The position numbers were made by a program, and so were the translations under genes. Below the pieces are notes generated by a model. The model was not told the origin of the DNA. It did not search any database and was given only the letters and a program-made list of their open reading frames with translations. From Psychrobacter coccoides (GTDB lineage Bacteria; Pseudomonadota; Gammaproteobacteria; Pseudomonadales; Moraxellaceae), in the NCBI RefSeq assembly GCF_017498085.1, contig NZ_JAGBKM010000013.1:30939-94938 (forward strand): DNA of 64,000 bases, written 5' to 3'. How positions within the stretch are numbered: position 1 is the first letter of the stretch; each line of letters starts with the position of its first letter. Positions 58,018-64,000 of this stretch are shown here, piece after piece.

Positions 58018-60798
58018 ATGTTATTAAAGAACGACGTATTGCGTGGACGTATTAGATTGCTGGGATCTTTTTTGGGTGAGGCCATTTCTCGCCAATCAGG
58101 GCAACACACACTAGATACTATTGAAACCTTGCGTAAAGGTTTTATCCAAGAGCGTCGTCAGCCTAATGAGGGCAACAAACAGCAGCTGATTGAACTGATT
58201 GCTTCGTTAGACAACCAAACCCTAAAAAACGTCATACGTGCGTTCTCCATTTACTTCTTTTTGGCAAACTTATCAGAAGAAAACTACCTGCGTGAGCAGC
58301 GCCGTATCTTGCGTAGCCAGTCCAACCAAAGCTGGGAAGGCTCCTTTCGCCGTACTCTACAAGAATGCCGTGACCGCAATATTGAGCCTGAACAAATAAA
58401 AGAACTTATCGATCAATTAAGATTTATCCCTGTATTTACCGCTCACCCAACCGAAGCACGTCGGCGTACGACCATGAACATCCTGCAAACGCTCTATGAG
58501 CATACCGATGCCATGAGCGATTACCCCGAGGGCAGTCTGGCTTTTATGCAGGCCAAACAAAAAACCGCCGAAACGATTGACTTATTATGGTCATCAGATG
58601 AGGTGCGCACTCGCAAGCCTTTAGTTTATGACGAGATAAACAATGGGCTGCACTATTTTAATGCCAGTTTGTTTACCGCCATTCCTAAAGTATACCGCAA
58701 TACCAAAGATGCCATCGTCGAGGTTTATCCAGAGCTCAGCGACTACCCATTACCCGCTTTTGTTAACTTTGGCTCTTGGATTGGTGGCGATAGAGATGGT
58801 AACCCATTCGTCACTTATGAGACCACGGAGATGGCGGTACTCATGCACGCCAATGCGGTACTGCGTCATTATCAGGTGCTGATCAGAAAACTGCGTCGTC
58901 AGCTGATTCATAGCGACACTATCGTTGATATTGCGCCAGAAGTTTATGCCCGTATCAAAGACTACAGTGAGCTTGATCAAAGGGTTTTTTATTATAATCC
59001 TGATGATTACAACAACGAGCCCTATCGAAGACTGCTATCCATTATTTTGGCCAAAATAAAAGCCACCAATCAGCATATTCAAAGCCAAGGTGCGGACGCA
59101 GATGCCGCCCAAAATGCCTATACCGCACCACAAGACTTATTAGATGATCTACGCCTCATTCGCCAAAGCGTCTACACCCATGATCAAGCTCATAGCGAGG
59201 GCTTGCTGCTTGACACCATTCGCTTGGTCAAGACTTGTGGCTTCCATTTGGCATCTCTTGATATCCGCCAAGACTCAGGGTATCACGGTGACGTCATTGC
59301 TGATATTTTTGCTAATGCCTCTAATCTACCTGACTATCAAACCCTGAGTGAAACGGAGCGTCAACAGTGGCTTACTCGTCTGTTAGAAAAGCCTGGCACA
59401 CCGCTCATCTATACAGACAACTTAAGTGAGCAGACGCATGAGCAACTTAATTTGATGAACGCTGTGGCAAAACTGCGTAAACTGGTCGGCGCCGATACTT
59501 TTGGCAGCTATGTTATCTCCATGACTAATAATGCCAGTCAACTGTTAGAAGTGCTTCTACTGATGCGTTTTGCGGGTTTGTCTGGCATTGATGATGACGG
59601 CAAGGTATTTGCAGCGTTACCCGTTGCACCCTTATTTGAAACCATTGAAGACCTCAAAAACATTGACAAAATCATGCCAACGATTTTAGAGAACCCACTA
59701 TATCGTGAGCTTCTTGAGCATTCAGGAAACGTGCAAGAGATCATGCTTGGCTATTCTGACTCCTCAAAAGATGGTGGCATTATTACCTCAGCTTGGCAGC
59801 TGTATAGCGCTCAGCAAACCATAACCCATATTGCCAATAAATACGGCATTAGCACACGACTGTTTCATGGCCGTGGTGGCTCCGTCAGCCGGGGTGGTGG
59901 CTCAACCCATCAGGCCATTGCAGCTCAGCCTGCTGGCACCTTAAATGGACAAATCAAGTTCACTGAACAAGGTGAGGTACTGTATGCCAAATACGCCAAT
60001 CCAGATACAGCTGTCTTTGAACTCACCATGGGCATCACTGGTGCATTAAAAGCCAGCTCCTCACGGTTTGTTGCACAGCCAACACAGTTAGAGGAATACG
60101 AAGCTCTTTTTTCTCGTTTGGCTGATGCCGGTGAGGAACGATATCGTGCCTTGACAGACAATACCGAAGGCTTTTATCAGTTTTACTCCGAAGCCACGCC
60201 CGTACAAGAGATATCTTTGCTAAATATCGGCTCGCGTCCTGCTCATCGCAAAAAAGGCTTGCCAAGCAAATCGACCATTCGAGCGATACCTTGGGTATTT
60301 GGTTGGTCACTGGCTCGCTTTACCCTTCCCGCTTGGTATGGTGTGGGCAGTGCTTTACAAAGTGTCAAACAAGACGAAGCCTTGATGCAAGAGATGAACG
60401 AGAACTGGCCGTTTTTCAGTGCTTTTATTAGCAATATTGAGATGGCCTTTACAAAGTCTGAAATGAGTATTGCTCAAGCATACAGTCAATTGTGTGACGA
60501 TAAAACCCTCCGAGAGCGGGTCATGCAGGCCGTGATCGATGAGCATGAACTGACAAACTCAGGCCTTAACTCTTTATTAAATCAGACCTCCTTACTCTCA
60601 AACCAACAAGAGCTGGCCCATTCATTAGAATGGCGTAATGCATACTTGGATCCGATTAATTATATTCAAATCGAGCTCCTTAAACGTATGCGTCAATCCG
60701 ATGACAATAGTGTTAGAAGTGCTGACAAACTGGCCGTAGAAGATCCCCTGATTCGCAGTATCAACGCCTTAGCAGCAGGGCTACGTAATACCGGTTAA
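58018..60798 (+). CDS. ppc: Phosphoenolpyruvate carboxylase
   Basis: This anaplerotic enzyme carboxylates phosphoenolpyruvate to oxaloacetate. The 926-residue protein (E. coli, 883) has VFTAHPTEARRRT with catalytic His143, GSWIGGDRDGNPFVT (about 252-266), the second catalytic region MLGYSDSSKDGG, FHGRGGSVSRGGG for bicarbonate and PEP binding, and AIPWVFGWSLARFTLPAWYG. It ends in NTG, the conserved C-terminal Gly being needed for activity in the family. AAGGA lies 9 nt before the ATG. The terminator overlaps the end of the converging gene. Confidence 0.97.
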   Translation: MLLKNDVLRGRIRLLGSFLGEAISRQSGQHTLDTIETLRKGFIQERRQPNEGNKQQLIELIASLDNQTLKNVIRAFSIYFFLANLSEENYLREQRRILRSQSNQSWEGSFRRTLQECRDRNIEPEQIKELIDQLRFIPVFTAHPTEARRRTTMNILQTLYEHTDAMSDYPEGSLAFMQAKQKTAETIDLLWSSDEVRTRKPLVYDEINNGLHYFNASLFTAIPKVYRNTKDAIVEVYPELSDYPLPAFVNFGSWIGGDRDGNPFVTYETTEMAVLMHANAVLRHYQVLIRKLRRQLIHSDTIVDIAPEVYARIKDYSELDQRVFYYNPDDYNNEPYRRLLSIILAKIKATNQHIQSQGADADAAQNAYTAPQDLLDDLRLIRQSVYTHDQAHSEGLLLDTIRLVKTCGFHLASLDIRQDSGYHGDVIADIFANASNLPDYQTLSETERQQWLTRLLEKPGTPLIYTDNLSEQTHEQLNLMNAVAKLRKLVGADTFGSYVISMTNNASQLLEVLLLMRFAGLSGIDDDGKVFAALPVAPLFETIEDLKNIDKIMPTILENPLYRELLEHSGNVQEIMLGYSDSSKDGGIITSAWQLYSAQQTITHIANKYGISTRLFHGRGGSVSRGGGSTHQAIAAQPAGTLNGQIKFTEQGEVLYAKYANPDTAVFELTMGITGALKASSSRFVAQPTQLEEYEALFSRLADAGEERYRALTDNTEGFYQFYSEATPVQEISLLNIGSRPAHRKKGLPSKSTIRAIPWVFGWSLARFTLPAWYGVGSALQSVKQDEALMQEMNENWPFFSAFISNIEMAFTKSEMSIAQAYSQLCDDKTLRERVMQAVIDEHELTNSGLNSLLNQTSLLSNQQELAHSLEWRNAYLDPINYIQIELLKRMRQSDDNSVRSADKLAVEDPLIRSINALAAGLRNTG

Positions 60799-60818
60799 AG
60801 CTTGGAATTAAGATCGAC

Positions 60819-60854
60819 ATAACCGCTCACTGATTTAGTTGGCGGTTATTTTTT
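60819..60854 (+). terminator. Terminator of ppc, overlapping the converging gene
   Basis: ATAACCGC pairs with GCGGTTAT across a 15-nt loop and is followed by TTTTT. The right arm lies inside the last codons of the DUF938 gene. Confidence 0.75.
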
Positions 60855-61491
60855 GAAAAACCAATATCTGATTATTGGCTGGCATGGCATAGGTTTCACG
60901 AAATGCAAGTTGGTTCTTTTTTGCTAGAGCGATAATATCTTCTTTATTACGAATCCCACTACCAGCATCACGCTGGCGCAAACTGAGATCAAACTGCTGG
61001 TTACTCACACTAGTATAATGTCCGTTTTCATTAAATGGCCCATAAACAATCAGCTTACCGTCTAACGGTAGTGCTGCCCCGACCAACTCAAATAACCTTT
61101 CAACCAAAGGCCAAGCGATAATATGTAACGTATTGGCGGTAAATACAGCGTCATAAGATTTGCCAGTATTAGCTTTTGGAATAGAATCTATTCGCAAATT
61201 AAAAGCCAACGGTGCTTGCAGGTTTGGTGCGGGATAGGCGTTATGCCAAGCTTGTATCACCTGATGATTATCAGTCACATCGCTGGTTTGCCACTGCAAA
61301 CCAGGCAGATTCGGCGCAAAGTAAACGCTGTGCTGACCCGTGCCTGACCCCACTTCTAATATCTGAGTATAGTTTTCTAATTCTCTTTGCAGTACATTTA
61401 GAATGGGCTGTTTATTATTCTCACAAGCTTGCGAAAATGGTAGGTTGGCAGCCACCCTTAAATCCGTATTACCTAAGCTACCCTTATTCAT
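60835..61491 (-). CDS. DUF938 family SAM-dependent methyltransferase-like protein
   Basis: The 218-residue protein has a class I SAM-binding motif, QILEVGSGTGQHSVYFA (about 43-59), preceded by NLPFSQACENNKQPILNVL, the usual DUF938 start. Later segments DAVFTANTLHIIAWPLVERLFE and YGPFNENGHYTSVSNQQFDLSLRQRD are family-typical. The substrate of the family is unknown to me. The 3' end overlaps the ppc terminator hairpin. It lies downstream of the flavodoxin-like gene with a 157-bp gap, so it is probably a separate unit. Confidence 0.85.
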   Translation of the reverse strand: MNKGSLGNTDLRVAANLPFSQACENNKQPILNVLQRELENYTQILEVGSGTGQHSVYFAPNLPGLQWQTSDVTDNHQVIQAWHNAYPAPNLQAPLAFNLRIDSIPKANTGKSYDAVFTANTLHIIAWPLVERLFELVGAALPLDGKLIVYGPFNENGHYTSVSNQQFDLSLRQRDAGSGIRNKEDIIALAKKNQLAFRETYAMPANNQILVFQKITAN

Positions 61492-61648
61492 AAAAAAAGT
61501 CCTGTTAATGAATACCTCACTTCCAAATAAAAACTAAGCTGTATCGTAGGCTGGCGCTTTAGTCCAGCTGTAACCTTATTGAAGTCTAGTATCTTGACGT
61601 TTTCAAAACTAAGCGCACTGACCTGAAGCTGTTTGCTTTAAGTAGATT

Positions 61649-62113
61649 TTAATAAATACCTGCCTCAATTCCTGCTGCAAGCGTCATCGCCAGCTCTTCT
61701 ACTTGCTTAGTAAATTCATCTTGCCAACTGCCTTGTAAGATCAATGCTTCTTGAATCCACTCCCAGCGCAGCCCCGTCGTAATCGTTTTCATCGCATTTT
61801 TAGTCCCTGTGCCATCGTGTCCTGCGCGAATATATAACGCAAACGGCATGCCCTGTTTTTCTTCTAGCACTGGATAATAGCAGCGATCAAAGAAATCCTT
61901 AGTCAGTCCTGCCATATACGCCAAGTTTTCAGTCGTTCCCAATAACAAAGCATCTGCTGCGAGCACATCTTCAGGCTGCGTGTCTTGTGGTGACTTTAAT
62001 ATCACTTTGATATCGATATCAGGATGATTGCCACCATCGTAGGCCGCTTGCGCTAACTTCTTGGTGTTGGGCGATGGCGCATGAGCGACGATAAGCAAAG
62101 TTTTGGTAGCCAT
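61649..62113 (-). CDS. Flavodoxin-like / NAD(P)H-dependent oxidoreductase
   Basis: The 154-residue protein has a flavodoxin-type start (TKTLLIVAHAPSPNTKKLAQA) with the phosphate-binding loop at about residues 9-17. ADALLLGTTENLAYMAGLTKDFFDR (about 71-95) follows, like the flavin-contact loops of NADPH-dependent FMN reductases. The start is ATG 62113 because AAGG in the end of the preceding gene lies about 9 nt upstream. An ATG at 62122 abuts that site. The stop of the OsmC-like gene is 1 nt upstream, so the two are translationally coupled, suggesting a shared redox or stress role. Confidence 0.82.
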   Translation of the reverse strand: MATKTLLIVAHAPSPNTKKLAQAAYDGGNHPDIDIKVILKSPQDTQPEDVLAADALLLGTTENLAYMAGLTKDFFDRCYYPVLEEKQGMPFALYIRAGHDGTGTKNAMKTITTGLRWEWIQEALILQGSWQDEFTKQVEELAMTLAAGIEAGIY

Positions 62114-62114
62114 A

Positions 62115-62525
62115 TTAATCATCCTTATAATTAAAGGTCACCTTTTGCATGATATCAGGATGAATACTTTTCGCAACTGGACAAGTCAGGGCAGTGTTAT
62201 AAAATATTTTTTGCATTTTCTCATCGAGCTGCTGATTAAAGGTAATAGCGATATGCACTTCGTTAACCCGTCTTGGATCAGCAGCCATTACTTTGGTTAC
62301 CTCAGCGGTAGTGCCGGTGATATCAATCTCCATATCACGAGCTTTGATACCGATAATGGTAAGCATACAACTGGCTAAGCTCGTCGCCAATAGATCAGTC
62401 GGTGAAAACGCTTCGCCTTTACCTTGATTGTCAGTCGGTGCATCGGTGATGATTTCATTGTTTGATTGTAAGTGAATGGCAGTGGTGCGTAGATCGCCTT
62501 GGTAGGTTACTTTTGAGGTTGTCAT
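62115..62525 (-). CDS. OsmC-family peroxiredoxin-like protein
   Basis: The 136-residue OsmC/Ohr-fold protein likely reduces organic hydroperoxides. The two redox Cys positions are Cys53 (ATSLASCMLTIIGIKARDM) and Cys115 (ALTCPVAKSIHPDI), the usual pair. AFSPTDLLATSLASC is characteristic of the YhfA/OsmC subgroup rather than Ohr. It is the first gene of a two-gene operon with the flavodoxin-like protein, 1 nt apart. AGGAG lies 6 nt before the ATG at 62525. The region upstream holds a strong hairpin and the IS element. Confidence 0.88.
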   Translation of the reverse strand: MTTSKVTYQGDLRTTAIHLQSNNEIITDAPTDNQGKGEAFSPTDLLATSLASCMLTIIGIKARDMEIDITGTTAEVTKVMAADPRRVNEVHIAITFNQQLDEKMQKIFYNTALTCPVAKSIHPDIMQKVTFNYKDD

Positions 62526-62681
62526 AGGGCTCCTTCTGATCGTTAAACATCTATTTTTAATAAGCTTTAGATTAACATACTAATAGCTGAAAGAGAGAAA
62601 CACTATTTGTATTAAAACCTTTTTATCGATGCTTTAAACTAGCTAACTTATGCAGACTATCTACAGATTATGATACTCTGC

Positions 62682-62723
62682 ATATCAACACTCGTTAGGC
62701 TTTGGCTAAGAGAGTGTTGATAT
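62682..62723. repeat. Long inverted repeat upstream of the IS element
   Basis: The perfect 12-bp arms ATATCAACACTC (62682-62693) and GAGTGTTGATAT (62712-62723) have an inner TTAG/CTAA stem. No T-tract follows on either strand. The 287 bp between the OsmC start and the IS contain no gene. A 16-bp palindrome of seven A, CG and seven T lies at 62777-62792. Confidence 0.6.
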
Positions 62724-62883
62724 ATAAATAACAAACTCAGAATCACATATTCTAAATAGGCATACAATATGTTTATAAAAAAACGTTTTTTTTACTTATC
62801 ATTTCTAACTATTGTAACTATCCCCTAAACTAACACAGCTCAAACGTAGAATTTCTTATAAAATACCCATAAGGAGTTTTGAT

Positions 62884-63144
62884 ATGAGCAAACGAATGAC
62901 TGAGACCCAAATCGTATCGATATTAAAAGAAGCAGAAGCTGGGATACCTGCTAAAGAGCTGTGTCGTAAATACGGGATTGCTAGCTCGACTTTCTATAAA
63001 TGGCGTTCCAAGTATGGTGGTATGGAAGCCTCTGACGTCAAACGCTTAAAAGAGCTTGAAGAAGAAAACCGTAGACTCAAACAGATGTATGCTGATTTAA
63101 GCCTTAAAGCGCAAATGCAAGAAGATATCATAAAAAAGCTATAG
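62884..63144 (+). CDS. IS3-family transposase OrfA
   Basis: The 86-residue DNA-binding protein has a helix-turn-helix (ETQIVSILKEAEAGIPAKELCRKYGIASSTFYKWRSKYGG, about 7-46) and a leucine-zipper-like helix (LKELEEENRRLKQMYADLSLKAQMQEDIIKKL, about 55-86). It resembles IS407/IS51-type OrfA. AAGGAG at 62871-62876 is 7 nt from the ATG. The last codons contain slippery heptamer A-AAA-AAG at 63132-63138 in the right phase for a -1 frameshift. The 8-bp hairpin GCGCCTGT/ACAGGCGC (63144-63151 and 63182-63189) follows 5 nt after. This should yield an OrfAB fusion transposase. Confidence 0.93.
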   Translation: MSKRMTETQIVSILKEAEAGIPAKELCRKYGIASSTFYKWRSKYGGMEASDVKRLKELEEENRRLKQMYADLSLKAQMQEDIIKKL

Positions 63145-63959
63145 CGCCTGTACCCGAGCGCAAAGTCTGGGCGCAAGAATTACAGGCGCAGTATGGTGTC
63201 AGTATTGCATTGAGCTGTCAGGTCGTGTGCATGAGTCGAACTGCTTACTACTATAAATCTAAACTATCTGATGATAGTGAGATTATCGATGTCTTAAACA
63301 AGCTTACTGACAAGCACAATCGTTGGGGTTTCCCAAAGTGTTTTAAGCGTATACGCAAGCTTGGCTATTCATGGAATCATAAGCGAGTACACCGTGTTTA
63401 TACAGCGTTAAACTTAAACCTACGCCGTAAGTCTAAAAGACGGCTACCAACACGTAATCCCCAGCCGCTAAGTGTGCCAAACGCATTGGGTCATACTTGG
63501 TCTATGGACTTTATGAGCGATAAGCTGCACAACAATATTCGCTTTCGAACCTTTAATGTGATTGATGATTACAACCGTGAAGTATTAGGCATTGATATTG
63601 GTACCAGTATGCCTTCACTCCGAGTAATTCGCTACCTTGACCAGCTAGCCGAGTGGCATGGCTATCCTAAGCAAATTCGTGTGGATAACGGCAGTGAGTT
63701 TACATCCAGCATATTTACTGATTGGGCATCAGCTCATGGCATCTATATTGATTATATCGAGCCTGGCTGTCCTTATCAGAATGCTTATATTGAACGGTTT
63801 AATCGCAGTTACCGCAATGAGGTTTTGGATTGTTATTTATTCAATGATTTAAATGAAGTCAGTAAGCTTACTGAGGAATGGATCAAGGTTTATAACACTG
63901 AAAGACCCCATGATTCACTTAATGATATGACACCTGCTGAGTACAGGCAGGTGGCTTAA
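63138..63959 (+). CDS. IS3-family transposase OrfB (made by -1 frameshift from OrfA)
   Basis: This is the DDE integrase part of the transposase. The frame is open from the frameshift site at 63138, with no stop before 63959, and gives about 273 residues. A stand-alone start (TTG 63210) has no good ribosome site, so fusion with OrfA is likely the real product. The catalytic triad is visible: Asp in WSMDFM, Asp in IRVDNGSEF, and Glu in NAYIERFNRSYRNEVL, 35 residues after the second Asp as in IS3. HNRWGFPKCFKRIRKLGYSWNHKRV is the usual HTH_21 region. YNTERPHDSLNDMTPAEY closes the family profile. Confidence 0.93.
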   Translation, partial: AIAPVPERKVWAQELQAQYGVSIALSCQVVCMSRTAYYYKSKLSDDSEIIDVLNKLTDKHNRWGFPKCFKRIRKLGYSWNHKRVHRVYTALNLNLRRKSKRRLPTRNPQPLSVPNALGHTWSMDFMSDKLHNNIRFRTFNVIDDYNREVLGIDIGTSMPSLRVIRYLDQLAEWHGYPKQIRVDNGSEFTSSIFTDWASAHGIYIDYIEPGCPYQNAYIERFNRSYRNEVLDCYLFNDLNEVSKLTEEWIKVYNTERPHDSLNDMTPAEYRQVA

Positions 63960-64000
63960 TTATTCTACGATGATGTTGTGTTAAGAGTGGGGTATTTACA

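Larger units (their letters stand above)
62813..64000 (+). mobile_element. IS3-family insertion sequence, 1188 bp
   Basis: The left end TGTAACTATCCCC (from 62813) and the reverse complement of the right end TGTAAATACCCC (ending at 64000) form imperfect terminal inverted repeats. These also share TAACACA and CGTAGAAT further in. Two overlapping frames encode OrfA and the DDE transposase OrfB. The target-site duplication cannot be verified because the window stops at the right end. The IS is intact and probably active in principle; the host gene order before it is undisturbed. Confidence 0.9.

Overview
This window is a chromosomal stretch of a gammaproteobacterium of the family Moraxellaceae, most likely Psychrobacter or a close relative. 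That assignment is inferred from gene content and protein character (fused NuoCD, the dut-algC-argB and leuS-lptE-holA blocks, a MexAB-OprM type pump, AT-rich intergenic DNA); no database search was run. Nearly all of it is core housekeeping DNA. The only mobile element is an IS3-family insertion sequence whose right terminal repeat coincides with the last base of the window.

Layout. 1-2547 (minus): two FAD-dependent ubiquinone hydroxylases, the first cut by the window edge. 3091-4955 (plus): ybeZ and ybeY, RNA metabolism and ribosome maturation. 5020-6934 (minus): an MscS channel and a TonB-like protein. 7350-8120 (plus): an unrecognised acidic protein. 8250-9068 (minus): ferredoxin-NADP reductase. 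9291-25447 (minus): a complete 13-gene nuoABCDEFGHIJKLMN operon for respiratory complex I. 26064-27791 (minus): lolA, rpmA and rplU. 28245-41613 (plus): ispB, an RND efflux operon (adaptor, pump, outer-membrane channel), hemB, rep, mgtE and dut. 41696-44520 (plus): algC-like mutase and argB. 44603-44968 (minus): ArsC/YffB-like protein. 45178-53294 (plus): leuS, lptE, holA, macA, macB. 53466-54193 (plus): a tRNA-Lys operon with two tRNA-Lys(UUU) genes in a long, hairpin-rich transcript. 54244-57392 (minus): metallo-beta-lactamase-fold hydrolase and a large-subunit catalase. 58018-60798 (plus): ppc. 60835-62525 (minus): DUF938 methyltransferase, flavodoxin-like protein and OsmC-like protein. 62813-64000: the IS3-family element.

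The genes fit an aerobic, quinone-based respiratory cell. The Ubi hydroxylases and IspB make the ubiquinone ring and tail, complex I reduces it, HemB feeds haem synthesis, and catalase and the OsmC protein handle peroxides. LolA, LptE, TonB and two tripartite exporters serve the outer membrane. I found no CRISPR array, prophage, toxin-antitoxin pair or biosynthetic cluster. The most unusual signals are non-coding or lie in protein extensions: repeated hairpin/TTGCG units and covarying GCAGTGC hairpins around the tRNA-Lys genes; a dyad inside a long promoter spacer ahead of the RND operon; a 19-bp perfect tandem repeat between rplU and ispB; alternative hairpins ahead of ppc; hydrophilic extensions or insertions in four complex I subunits; and an EF-hand-like loop at the C terminus of the OprM-type channel.
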